Of a stretch of 64,000 nucleotides of DNA, positions 11,982 to 21,511 are shown piece by piece. The DNA comes from Pratylenchus scribneri. Its lineage: Eukaryota; Nematoda; Chromadorea; Rhabditida; Pratylenchidae. The stretch lies in contig JAQSEB010000131.1 of the NCBI GenBank assembly GCA_030063045.1, forward strand, positions 62,001-126,000, written 5' to 3'. Under the pieces are notes generated by a model. The model saw only the letters and a list, made by a program, of their open reading frames with translations, did not search any database and was not told where the DNA came from. The translations under genes and the position numbers were made by a program. Position 1 is the first letter of the stretch, and each line of letters begins with the position of its first letter.

Positions 11982-12625
11982 TTAGTTATTAATAAAATAT
12001 TTTTTTTAGAAATTAACAAAATATTTTTTTCTAAATAAAAGATTTTTATATTTATTTCAGGAAAATGAAAAAAAATAGAATTCTATAATAATATTATGCA
12101 AAATTTCAATTACAATTTAATTATAGGGCTATTTTTGGCTCAAATTTTTCAAAAAATCGAAAAAAGTAAAATAATGCATTCATTTATTAATTTCAATAAT
12201 TAATTTATTTAAAAAAAAAAAATTTAAATAATTATTGTTAATTAGATCATTATTTATAAATTTTTATATAATAAATTTTTTTACTAATTAAAATTAATAG
12301 ACATATATTAAAATTTTATTATATTTTATGATCACTCGATTGTCATTTTAAAGAAATTATTTTTAGTCAATTCACATTATTTTATTAATATGAGCTATAG
12401 TAATAAAAATTTTATTCAATTGGAAATTATTACTAAAATATTTAATATAAAAAAATAATTTAAAAAAATAAAAAAAAGATAAAAAAATATTTTTAAAATT
12501 ACATTAAAATATTGACTGATTCAATGCGGCGAAATAACTAGAGATCAGCGATAGGTGGTAGTCTATTGCAAAAAATGATAATAATAGGGATATATAATAC
12601 AAATAATTAATTTTATAATTCATGA

Positions 12626-12715
12626 AGTAAGAATTTTAAAATTTACGCACATATTGATGACTTGACCGAAGAATATCCAGATCATGATATTGAAGAAATC
12701 ATCAATATAAAATAA
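12626..12715 (+). CDS. exon-like acidic open frame
   Basis: Open for 29 codons between TGA and TAA, with an acidic core (YAHIDDLTEEYPDHDIEEII) that contrasts with the basic, Asn-rich translations typical of A/T filler. A similar acidic island (CHDKIDCVYEDDEFNYPLET) sits at 13702-13776 on the same strand. Neither has a clear splice acceptor. Function is unknown. Confidence 0.28.
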   Translation, partial: SKNFKIYAHIDDLTEEYPDHDIEEIINIK

Positions 12716-13243
12716 AAAATTTAATAAAAAATTTTTTTAAATTAAATGAATTGAATTTTTAAATATGATTTGGAAAATAAAATTTTTATTTATATAATTA
12801 TATTTTAAATTAAAAATTTATCATAGTAGAAAAAATAAAACAAATATTATATCAAATAACTAAAAGAAAAATTTTAATCAATTAACATATGTTGAACAAT
12901 TTTTTAATTATTTTTGCACACTTTTTGTTTTATTATTAATGCTATATTTTATGAAATTGTTGCTTTTTTTCAATTAGTAAAGTAGATATTTTCATATTTA
13001 ATTTATCTACCTAAAACAAATTAGAGATTTTTAAAATATTGAATTTAAAAATAGGATCGACTAATTAGTAATAAAATAATTAGTAAAATTATTTTAAATG
13101 TATTTCAGCCAAAATTATACAATTATTTAATATTTAAAACAATAAAAAATTTATTTTTCATTTTGCTCTAAATTTTTCTTTACAAAAAAATTATGTATGT
13201 ATATATATATATATAAAATATTATAATTATGTATAAAGTAAAA

Positions 13244-13422
13244 CACTGCCAGTAGTCTATTCATCTTCCATCAAGAAGACCAGGATATAGCGGCAGTTAA
13301 TGTTCACCTATTTGGCTCGCGGGAAGTCTGAATTTAACTTGATTTCATTTTGTTAGATTCTTGGATTTCTTTTGTGAAGATCTGGTATGCCGTGCAATTG
13401 TACCGCCTAATTTTTTAAAAAA
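13244..13422. other. GC-raised island open on both strands
   Basis: About 180 bp of clearly higher GC. On plus, one frame reads FHQEDQDIAAVNVHLFGSRE, then meets TGA and TAA, then continues as a hydrophobic segment. On minus, 13350-13420 reads GGTIARHTRSSQKKSKNLTK to a TGA after an attag acceptor. It is probably an exon or an exon relic, but I cannot choose the strand. Short arms ACTGCC and GGCAGT flank the left half. Confidence 0.35.
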
Positions 13423-14069
13423 CAATAAAAAAGTTCATAAAATTTTATTATTTGCGATAAAATAATATTAAACTATTAAGAAATTACATTTTAAAAATAA
13501 GGAAAAATTTTTACAATTGATTAATTGGATACGAAATATAGAAATAAAAATCTAAATAAAGGCATTTTATGAAAAAAATATTTTTGCTTAATTAAAAATA
13601 TTTATTATATTCGATAATATCTGTGTATTAAATTAGTTTATAATGGCCCGATTTAGATTTTCAATATAAAATATTAATTTATTTGTAATTAAAATATTTA
13701 AAAATGTCATGATAAGATTGATTGTGTTTATGAAGATGATGAATTTAACTACCCCTTAGAAACTAATATAAAATAAGAAGAAATAAATTTCAAAAAAATA
13801 GAAATGAAAGTTAAATTAGCATTTTTCTTTTAATTATTCAATTAAAATATGATAATTTTTCTTGATTAATTGCTATGATTGAAGTCAACAAATTATTTAA
13901 ACTTAATTCAAAAAAATAATAAAATAAAATTAACATCAATTAATTTTTCTCAATTATAAAAATTATAAATATTAAAAAAAAATTGTTTAGAAAAAAATAA
14001 ATCAATCAAATATTAAAGCAAGATAATCTAAATATTATTTAAAAGAAAAAATGAATTGCTTTAAATATA

Positions 14070-14273
14070 TTGAATGTAAAAATTCTAATAAAATATAAGA
14101 ATAAAATATATTTGATAAAAAATATAAATAATAAACTATATGATAAATTATTAAAATTAATTTTAATTATTGAAAATATTCAGTGTGTCAAATCGAACTA
14201 CAGAAATGATGATGCTAATAATTCGAAAAAAATTATACAAACCAAATTAATGGATGATGTATATAATTATTAA
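14070..14273 (+). CDS. 67-codon open frame with possible internal acceptor
   Basis: ATG frame of 67 codons. The first half is A/T filler-like; the second half (from 14184, after a gaaaatattcag acceptor) reads CVKSNYRNDDANNSKKIIQT and is the more credible part, 29 codons to TAA. So the real feature, if any, may be an exon 14184-14273. No domain is recognised. Confidence 0.3.
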   Translation: MNVKILIKYKNKIYLIKNINNKLYDKLLKLILIIENIQCVKSNYRNDDANNSKKIIQTKLMDDVYNY

Positions 14274-15260
14274 ATATACCTAATTGTTGTAAAAGCTAAA
14301 AAAATAATTATAAAGAAAAAGCATCGAAGCCAAGAAAGTGGCAAGCTTCCATGTTAATTCATTTTTTATATAGATGATAAAAAATTTAAAATCTATACTG
14401 ATTTTGGATGTATTTCTAACTAATAAATTTATATTTGCAAAGCATAAAATTTTTTTTATTTATAGATTATATTTATTTTAAATGAAAGAAAATTTGATAG
14501 AATTTACCAAAAAAATATAATAATTAATAATATAGTAAAATATATTAAATAAAGACAGAAATGAATAAAAAAATAAATATTTGAACTTACTATATTTTTA
14601 AGAAAATCTATTTTAATAAATTAAGAAAAATTAAATAAAATATTTCTCCTAATGGACTTAATAAATTGAAAAATTATTTTAAATTTTTCATTGTTTTTTT
14701 TTTTTTCAAAATTTATGCCGATGATATATATATCAATCGAGTAATTAGGTTATTCTTATGCAAAATCCGGAATGAAATTAAGGAAACTAAAATATTTTTA
14801 ATTGAAATAAAATGTTGAAAAAAAATATTTATAAAAATTAATATATTCCATTTGAATGTGTGGATGTATTGGAAGATGTTGATAAATAAAAATAAATCAA
14901 TATAAATATATAAAGATAATAAAAATAAAATAATAAAATTTAAAATGGAATCAATATATTGAAAATTTACAATGGAATCAATGGGTAGTCAATAAATAAG
15001 AATGTAAAAAGACGAATTTGAATGAAATTAAAGAAAAAAAAATTAAAATAATTTTTAAAAATAAAGCAAATATTATAATAGGCATTAAATATTAATGATA
15101 ATTTTTAATTATTAATTTTTAAATGTTATCTTAATTAATTTAAGAGCTTCATTTTTGACTAATTGATTTGCATTAATATATGAAAAAAATAAAAGAATTT
15201 TAATATAAACTCGAAAATTTTCATTAGTTATATTTACCAATATTTCACATATATTTATAA

Positions 15261-15383
15261 ATGGAAAGAGACAAATTTAGAGTTTTAATAAATATTATAC
15301 AAATTCAAATATCCAAAAATATTTTTGGTTACACCATAAATACCCGGAACTATTTGAATATTCAAAATGACCAAATCGCTTAA
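15261..15383 (+). CDS. short ORF, 40 residues
   Basis: ATG frame of 40 codons (starting MERDKFRVLINIIQIQISKN, then GYTINTRNYLNIQNDQIA). Mixed composition, complete with start and stop, and placed just before the GC-rich repeat island at 15.42 kb. No domain is recognised and there is no promoter evidence. Confidence 0.28.
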   Translation: MERDKFRVLINIIQIQISKNIFGYTINTRNYLNIQNDQIA

Positions 15384-15420
15384 ACACCATCGAATATTCA
15401 TATAATTATTAGTTAAATAA

Positions 15421-15960
15421 AATTAAAGTTCACTTAATTGCTCAAAACTCGGCCAGGCCTTTAGGCCGGCCGAGGCGAATTTTTTTGGAATTTTTCTTTT
15501 TTCATTTTGAAAATCGCCTCCGGCAAGGCCTGTTTTTCTCTGATTTTTCCCCGATTTTCGGGATTTTTCCCCGATTTTTTCTATGATTTTTCGAATTTTT
15601 TTTAGGAATTTTCTAGTTTTTTGAAATTTTTTCACCTACCCTACCTACCTAACCCTAATCCCTAGCCCTAACCTGAGACCCTAGCACATATGCAAGCTCC
15701 AGGCGGATACCCTGGCGATGAGCGGACATCCTGGCGCTCTCTGAAATTTTTTTTTCTCTTTTTCTCTGATCAGCCAATACATAATGGCTTCTATTGTTTT
15801 TCTTAGTTTTCTTAGCATTTTCTCTAAATTTCTTAGTCATTCTATTTAATTCCCCAAGGGCCCTAGAGACCCTACACCTTAGCCCCTACTAATTCTGCCT
15901 CTTCTATTAATACAGTATCCTCTCTCTCTTTCTAATCATACTTACCTGCCTATTCACAAT
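15421..15960. repeat. GC-rich dispersed-repeat island with telomere-like tract
   Basis: Abrupt rise in GC. It contains a palindromic GGCC/AGGCCT cluster (15450-15475), an iterated gatttttccccgatttt segment (15540-15590), a C-rich tract of degenerate CCCTAA/CCCTAG units (15638-15690) and a CT-rich tail. The 70-codon minus frame 15423-15635, rich in GKN/EKSRK, is a translation of the iterated segment, not a gene. It is probably a copy or fragment of a repeat family, since part of the C-rich tract recurs at 19.5 kb. Confidence 0.6.
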
Positions 15961-18120
15961 TAGAAATATAAATCAGAGAAAAGATATTTTTCATGAAAAT
16001 ATAGATTAAATAAAGTAAGAAAAATTAATACAATTGATCTTTGATAATTTAACTCTTATAAAATCAATTATAAATTATTAATTTCATCATATAAAATTAA
16101 AAAAATATAAAATTTTTAATAAATTTTCAAATCTTTTAATATTAAATTAGAAAAAAATAAAATTTTAAAAATTATCATAATAAAAATTTAAAAAAAAAGA
16201 AAATTTTTGAATTTTTAAACGTATTTTATTCTTATATAATTGATAAATTTTTATATAAAAAGGTCAAATTTTAGCAGAAAATTATTATCTTCATTTTATA
16301 ATCATAAAAAATTTATATGTCCAAATTCTTGTCCCAAATGATGGCGATCTATCACCCTCTCCTGGATGGGGATTCAAAAAATATTAAATATTTCATTTGC
16401 AAATGTAAATTTTTTTAAATAACTATGAAAAAATTTCTAAATATATTCATTCAGAATAAATATTTATAGCCTTATAAGGAAAAATTTTTAAGAAAATTAT
16501 TACATTTTAACGATGGTTTAATTGAGATTATTATGATTTAAAAAAATAAATTTTGATAATTTTCAAATAAATATCAAGTTTATTTACAAAAAATAATTAA
16601 TGTATATGCCTGCAAGAATTGAAGAATTTATTTTCCTTAAAATTATTGTTTAATCAAATGAAATAAATATAATTGATTATTTAAAAAAATTTTTTTGAAA
16701 AATTGTATAAAGTCTATATTAAATTGCTGCATTCATTTTATAAAATGGGAATCATATTAAATTATTTTTTTAATGACTAAGGATTTCACAAGGGAATGTT
16801 TTTGGACATTTTGTGCGTTTGTCGCCCGTGCTAAATGCAAAAAATTATACGCACCAAATTTCTATTAATAAAAATTTTCTTAAATTTATTTTGAGACAAT
16901 AGATATTCTTTGCAACATTTGAATAAGGAATCAGATAAATAATAAAATTATTTGCACCATTATTAAAAAAATTAAATTTGTGCAAATATTTGTCATAAAA
17001 ATTAATATCTAAATCAAAAAAAAGATGATTGGAATAGTTCCCTTATGTTTATGGCCAAAAAATTCGTGAAGAATTTCCTGTCTTAAAAATTTACTAGGTA
17101 AGAGTCCGGATAATTTTATTTTTATTTTCGTAACAAGGACGAAATACAAATATTTTTTAAAATAATATTATAAATGAAAATATAAAATCTCATAATATTA
17201 TATAACTTTCTAATATTGATCGAATTGAATTATAAATTTCTATAGTTGATTTTTTAAAATTTTTTTTATGAATATCCATAAAATATAAAACAATAATTGT
17301 TATATTAAATTTTTAGGAAACATAATAATGCATAGAAGTAAAATTATTTTTATATTTTTTTATATCAAATAGAAAAACTTAATATAAAATTTATGAAAAC
17401 GAAAATCAGAAAGATAAATGATTAGATTTTAGATATAAATAAATAATAAATAATTTTAATTTGTAAAAAAATTTAAAAATTTTTTTGTATGGCCAAAATG
17501 TTATTTGGTGACCGAACCTTATCAACTTTTGTAAATATGGGCTTTAAAGACCACATCCTATCCCAAAGGATTTCGGCAACTATTGTTGTATATAAATAAT
17601 CATTCATAAAATAAAATATTATAAAAATTTCTGGCAAAATTTGTCTAAATTATTAAAAAATGATATTAATTTTTTAGTATAATAAGAAATGGCATAAAAA
17701 TAGTTTATAAAAAATTTTTATCATTCATTTATTCAAAATTATGAAGACAGAGAATGGTGTTAAGGAATTTTCCTGGGAATATTTTTATATATTAATTTAT
17801 TAAAAAATATTGGGCCTCACAGACTATGAAATTAATAAAAAATGAAAAATATATTTAGTTATTAATGACAACATTGTATTTATTTCTCAAGGAATAATCA
17901 TGATAAATCAAAGAAGTCGACTACAAAATATGTATGAATTGTAGAGGACAAAAGTAATTATAATTTATAACTAAAAAACTTAATTTATTATTGCGGATCT
18001 AATTGAAACAGATATACTCGATGGCGATTATATAAAATAAAAAAATAGAGAGAATAAAATTTTATCTTTTATCTTCCATATTTCGTTCGCTTCGCCTCGC
18101 TTCCCCTCTTATCGACCGCA
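15961..18120. other. AT-rich stretch with exon-like islands
   Basis: Islands at 16317-16418 (open on both strands), 16773-16868 (open on both strands; the minus reading sits between a ttattaatag acceptor and a CTT|GTGAAA donor), 17030-17110 (minus), 17741-17803, 17846-17944 (plus, core IVFISQGIIMINQRSRLQN) and 17984-18040 (plus, acidic ADLIETDILDGDY). None has a recognisable domain. The rest is A/T filler. Confidence 0.5.
17473..17607 (-). CDS. overlapping antisense ORFs, 44 (minus) and 36 (plus) codons
   Basis: On minus an ATG frame of 44 codons (MNDYLYTTIVAEILWDRMWS at the start) runs from 17607 to 17473. On plus an ATG frame of 36 codons (MAKMLFGDRTLSTFVNMGF) runs 17489-17599. Both have balanced composition. 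At most one is likely to be real, and the longer is given here. Nothing is recognised by family. Confidence 0.25.
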   Translation of the reverse strand: MNDYLYTTIVAEILWDRMWSLKPIFTKVDKVRSPNNILAIQKNF

Positions 18121-18447
18121 ATGGGTGACCTTCTTCTCCCACAATTCCTTCTAGGACAATGCAATATTAATTCCCCTATCAATGCTCCTCCTGTCGATGT
18201 TAAGAAAATAAAATATTTTTTATATGCATAAAAAAACATCAGAATGATTACACAAAAATTTGTTATTATTCATTGACCCCTATATTAGTTACTTTGGCAA
18301 AGTCATTGTCATTTTAACACTATTAAAAAATTAAAGAGATACAAAGAATTTTTCTACATCTTATGTAAAAATCAAGGGAACACAATTCATTATGCCTTAA
18401 ATAATATTTATTTAAAAAAATTTATAAAAAAAGCATTGAAAATTTAA
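18121..18447 (+). CDS. candidate two-exon gene
   Basis: Exon 1 (18121-18198, 26 codons, MGDLLLPQFLLGQCNINS at the start) begins at an ATG after a CT-rich, GC-raised leader and ends at a GAT|GTTAAG donor in phase 0. Exon 2 can start at 18289 (ctatattag acceptor, 52 codons to TAA at 18445; intron 90 nt) or at 18243 (aacatcag acceptor, 24 codons; intron 44 nt). Both keep phase 0. The first choice gives 78 residues with a KLKRYKEFFYILCKNQ segment. The minus strand of exon 1 is also open for 44 codons after a cgacag acceptor, so the opposite strand is a serious alternative. Function is unknown. Confidence 0.3.
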
Positions 18448-18661
18448 TGAAAATGAAAATATAAGAGATTGGTGAATGATAATAGACGATAAAATTAAAT
18501 TAGATAATAATAATAATTATATCAAAAAATATTATATGTCATTAAGATGTTCATGAATTCAATAAAACTAATAAAAAAATTCAATTTTTTAAACAACTAT
18601 TTTAAGACATATCTATCTTTATATTATTTATTATAAAATTTTATAATATAAAATTTATTAA

Positions 18662-18847
18662 ATGAAAATTTTGAATTTATATGCCCAACAGACAGAACAA
18701 ATATTTCGTAACCTAATTAAAATTTATCAAAAAATATATTATTTATTCCATCAAATGGCTTCGTTCTTCTTTACACATTTACTCTCTTTGTCATATGCTC
18801 TCTCCACATTATATTGGAGGAATATAAATACACAATTTCTTTTTTGA
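18662..18847 (+). CDS. 61-codon open frame with signal-like segment
   Basis: ATG frame of 61 codons. An internal ATG at about 18754 would give MASFFFTHLLSLSYALSTLY, a hydrophobic segment that could be a signal peptide, followed by only a short tail, so any mature protein would need a further exon. This could fit a small secreted protein, but A/T-rich sequence readily gives Phe/Leu runs. Low confidence. Confidence 0.2.
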   Translation: MKILNLYAQQTEQIFRNLIKIYQKIYYLFHQMASFFFTHLLSLSYALSTLYWRNINTQFLF

Positions 18848-18923
18848 AAAATAATTTATTAATTATTATTGCAATTATTTTAATTTGCTGCTAAAAAATT
18901 TTTGCATAAAATTAAATTTTTCC

Positions 18924-19028
18924 ATGTCCAAATTTAAATTAAACGAAGCGAATAAATGGTTTATAAATTTTATGAAAATCAACATCAATACACATCAAAC
19001 GACGCAACTTAAGCACAATAACCAGTAA
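18924..19028 (+). CDS. short ORF, 34 residues
   Basis: Complete ATG-to-TAA frame of 34 codons (MSKFKLNEANKWFINFMK at the start, then a Thr/Gln/His-rich tail) immediately left of the foldback element. It is hydrophilic and basic. No domain is recognised. Confidence 0.25.
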   Translation: MSKFKLNEANKWFINFMKININTHQTTQLKHNNQ

Positions 19029-19080
19029 TCACCTTAATTTTAATAATAAACAATAATTACAATTTGTTTTATTTGAGAAA

Positions 19081-20056
19081 TATTTTTTTTACATGAAAAT
19101 AATATTTTTTTACATGCAAAAACATTTTTTTTACATGAAACATTTTCGGATATTTTTTTTACATGAAAATAAATATATTGCAACGAAAATATTTTTTACA
19201 ACAAAAATATTATTAAGCCGGATATGGGGGATTAAGGTGGATATGGGGGGATTAAGCCCCGAAATGGACAGGAAATGGCCCAGAAGGCCTTTGGAAAGTC
19301 GAGGATGTATAACAGATTCCAGGAGAGTTCGCGGGATTAAGCCGGATATGGGGGGATTAAGGTGGATATAGGGGGATTAAGTCGGATTAAGCCCCAGAAT
19401 GGACGGGAAATGCTCCTAAGGGCCAGTGGAAGGCCGGGTATTGCCTGATAGTGCGCGGGATATAACCGGATATATGGGGATTAAGCCGGATTAAGCTTAG
19501 CTAGGGGCTAGGGATTAGGGTTATGGTTAGGGGCGGCATGGGATCTAGGGGCTAGGGGTTTAGGGGTTCGGAGCACGCGGGATATAGCAGGATATAGGGG
19601 GATTAACGTGGATAATGGGGGATTAAGCTATTTAGATATTAGGGTTAGGGCCAGGGTGACCAGTCAAGAGCCATCAGTGGCTCCGTATAAGGATTAGGGC
19701 CAAACCCTACATCTATTTCGGGGCTTAATCCGACTTAATCCCCCTATATCCACCTTAATCCCCCCATATCCGGCATAATCCCGCGCAGTCTCTGGGCCTC
19801 TATTACACTTCCCTGACGTTCCTGTGGCCTTCCGGGGCCATTTCCTGTCCATTTCGGAGCTTAATCCCCCCATATCCACCTTAATCCCTCCATATCCGGC
19901 TTAATAATATTTTTGTTGTAAAAAATTATTTTGATGTAAAAAGAATATTTTCGTTGCAATATATTTATTTTCATGTAAAAAAAATATCCGAAAATGTTTC
20001 ATGTAAAAAAAATGTTTTTTCATGTAAAAAAATATTATTTTCATGTAAAAAAAATA
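19081..20056. mobile_element. long foldback element, 976 bp, G-rich core
   Basis: Arms of over 300 bp (left 19081 to about 19402, right about 19712-20056) are inverted copies with small indels. Each arm starts with five iterations of a TTTTTTTTACATGAAA-like unit, then turns abruptly into a G-rich block built from GGATTAAG(C/G)(C/T)GGATATGGGG units and a CGAAATGGACAGGAAATGG unit. The central 310 bp carries further decayed G-rich units and telomere-like TTAGGG variants. Outer ends are TA...TA, which would fit a TA target duplication, but the outside flanks share nothing more. There is no transposase, so it is non-autonomous or a satellite-like foldback. Open frames inside (19093-19371 plus, 19694-19879 minus) are translations of the repeat. 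Confidence 0.8.
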
Positions 20057-20185
20057 GTATCCGTTTTATTTTATTGATCAATAAAATTTTATTAAAAAAA
20101 GATATAAAATTAAATATATTAAATTGCAAATAAATAGTCAAATTTAATTGATATGTATAATTAAATTAAGTAAGAAATGAGGTTT

Positions 20186-20209
20186 CTAGTGCCCTTGTTG
20201 GGACACTAG
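20186..20209 (-). promoter_or_regulatory. 3' UTR stem-loop just after the orphan gene stop codon
   Basis: Read on minus, five bases after TAA comes CTAGTG-T-CCC, loop AACAA, GGG-CACTAG: a 9-bp stem with a single bulged T. It does not match the histone stem-loop consensus. It could be an RNA 3'-end or stability element, or part of the mobile-element end. Confidence 0.5.
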
Positions 20210-20214
20210 TTGCC

Positions 20215-21111
20215 TTATTTGTCAGAACATTTGTGGAAACGTTTTGTTGAACATTTTTGTGTTTTATTTGGTTTTGAGCCAATTTCCTTCATTCCATTCG
20301 GAATTTGTTCGCCATTCAAAGATTGTTCAATGGTTTTACCCATTGATTTCATAAGTGTCCTATACCACTGATTTGTTCCTTGGCTCTGTTGATGGATGGA
20401 TGCGCCGTTTTGACGTGCCTGGGCCTCCTTCCCAGTTCGCCGGTCGGATGGATCGGAACGCCCCCGTTTGTAGTCCTCCTGACTAATCGGATCAATGTGA
20501 GCCATGTTGGGCATTTCGGCCAATGGATTATCATTCACCGTTCGCGAATTGTCATACTTGTTCTCCAAGAATGTTGGATTGACTTTCGCCAATTGCGCGA
20601 GCCCTTCTTTCAGCTCTCTTACGTGCTCCATAAATGGATTGGATTTATCTGTCTCTTCCCCTGTGATTGACTGATCAATTCGCATTGATTGTTCTCGTTC
20701 TTGGTCCGAGATTGACCTTGTCTTTAACCATTCTGTGAGCCGGTTCCTTTCTTCTTTTGGAAAGAATTCGCCAAAGTCAAACGGCTTTGTTTGAGAAAAG
20801 GTTTTTGCCTTTCGGCGGGGGACCATCCCGTCCTGGCCGCATGCTCGTTTTGGAGGTGGGGCACTTGCTCTGAGAACAGCTCGACACTCGAATCCTGCTG
20901 GATTTGCTTGAGAGGTTTTGAGTCCCACTTGGACTTGAGCCAATAACGTTTTGTTGCTCTTTGAGCCCCTTTCGGGTTTTTCTGATTCGCAACCGTTCAG
21001 GTCTCTGGTCTTTGATAAACCCGGGATCCCAATGTCCCATAAACTCACATCAGCTTGGTTCACTTGGCATTCGCCTTTGTTCGCTGGGTAGTTCGCTTGA
21101 TTCGCCATCAT
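20215..21111 (-). CDS. GC-rich orphan gene, 298-residue hydrophilic protein
   Basis: The longest credible frame in the window, on minus. The frame is open from 21261 (348 codons), but a TATA box at 21205-21212 puts transcription start inside it, so I take the MMANQ start at 21111. The protein is hydrophilic and probably largely disordered. It has PPPKRACGQDG and PRRKAK (a possible nuclear signal), then FDFGEFFPKEERNRLTEWL, an acidic/helical middle with MEHVRELKEGLAQLAK, and a Gln/Asn-rich tail ending in TKRFHKCSDK. No transmembrane segment, zinc finger or known domain is seen. GC is near 50 % against under 20 % outside, which suggests a mobile-element or recently arrived gene. About 25 Gln codons are all CAA/CAG. 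It lies between the foldback element and the 74-bp inverted repeat. Confidence 0.7.
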   Translation of the reverse strand: MMANQANYPANKGECQVNQADVSLWDIGIPGLSKTRDLNGCESEKPERGSKSNKTLLAQVQVGLKTSQANPAGFECRAVLRASAPPPKRACGQDGMVPRRKAKTFSQTKPFDFGEFFPKEERNRLTEWLKTRSISDQEREQSMRIDQSITGEETDKSNPFMEHVRELKEGLAQLAKVNPTFLENKYDNSRTVNDNPLAEMPNMAHIDPISQEDYKRGRSDPSDRRTGKEAQARQNGASIHQQSQGTNQWYRTLMKSMGKTIEQSLNGEQIPNGMKEIGSKPNKTQKCSTKRFHKCSDK

Positions 21112-21204
21112 TTCAGTCGAGTTCGCTTTTCTCAGACTGGATGAGATGAGTTCGCAATTCGTCACACTCCGAAGAATGAGATGAATTTGCTGGGAAAGGG
21201 GCGA

Positions 21205-21212
21205 CTTATATA
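21205..21212 (-). promoter_or_regulatory. TATA box of the orphan gene
   Basis: TATATAAG on minus, in a GC-rich context (GGGAGGC before, TCGCCCC after). Expected initiation 25-30 bases downstream (about 21175-21185) leaves a short leader before the MMANQ start at 21111. Confidence 0.6.
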
Positions 21213-21251
21213 GCCTCCCTCTCTGAGTGAGTTGAGTCAATATTGGTCCAT

Positions 21252-21261
21252 TTGGCGCCAA
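21252..21261 (-). promoter_or_regulatory. E2F-like palindrome upstream of the TATA box
   Basis: Perfect palindrome TTGGCGCCAA about 40 bp upstream of the TATA box. It matches the TTTSGCGC-type core bound by E2F factors in animals, which would tie expression to S phase. The binding role is inference from the motif and its position. A second TTGGCGCC lies at 21541. Confidence 0.4.
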
Positions 21262-21511
21262 TATTTTGATGACTTGAAGGGTGAGGAGAATAGAAAACTC
21301 TGCCCTCTTTGCCCTTTTCGCTTGTGCACGTGCGCTGTCAGCGGACGTTGGAAAGATGGGAAGGAGAATGGCTGTTGCCGGCCTAATTTTTTTATTTTTT
21401 CTTTGTTGTTGACCTTTCGATTGGCTCTTGCCTCTTTTCTGGATTGGACATTTATTTTATTTTCTTTTTATTTTTTTTTCTTTTTATTTTTTTTTCTTTT
21501 TTTTTCCAATT
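21262..21511 (-). other. GC-rich upstream region and T-rich tract
   Basis: Presumed upstream region of the orphan gene (minus). It is GC-rich to about 21390, with CTGTCAGCGGACG and GCCGGCC segments, then runs into an iterated tttttattttttttttc tract (21455-21507) abutting the left 74-bp inverted-repeat arm. The plus-strand frame 21232-21582 is a shadow of this tract. Confidence 0.5.

Larger units (their letters stand above)
4820..15260. other. AT-rich stretch with scattered exon-like islands
   Basis: No recognised gene. Besides the candidates listed separately, short GC-raised islands occur at 6017-6086 (open after a ttcttaacag acceptor), 6225-6340, 6728-6790, 7388-7450, 8325-8395, 9900-10045, 11021-11089 (after a polypyrimidine-cccag acceptor at 11015-11016), 11159-11257, 12530-12580, 13702-13776, 14285-14360, 14699-14818, 14842-14889 and 14940-14999. 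Most are open in more than one frame, often on both strands, so strand and reality cannot be fixed by eye. The sequence between them is homopolymer-rich A/T. Confidence 0.55.

Noticed and set aside
13190..13220. ATATATAT run as a promoter TATA cluster
   Set aside because: Simple AT microsatellite; such runs are everywhere at this composition and no credible gene start follows.
14699..14818. YADD motif (KIYADDIYI) as a reverse-transcriptase catalytic core
   Set aside because: Four residues only; no other RT block in the flanks, and TATGCCGATGAT next to an ATAT run can give this by chance.
15423..15635. 70-codon Lys/Glu-rich minus ORF
   Set aside because: It is the translation of an iterated gatttttccccgatttt segment in a repeat island.
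19093..19879. ORFs on both strands encoding MGGL-rich peptides
   Set aside because: They are translations of the G-rich unit in the two arms of the foldback element.
20380..20670. 96-codon plus-strand ORF opposite the orphan gene
   Set aside because: It lies wholly antisense to the longer frame with its own TATA box. Its Cys/Trp/Ile-rich content is what the complement of that gene gives.
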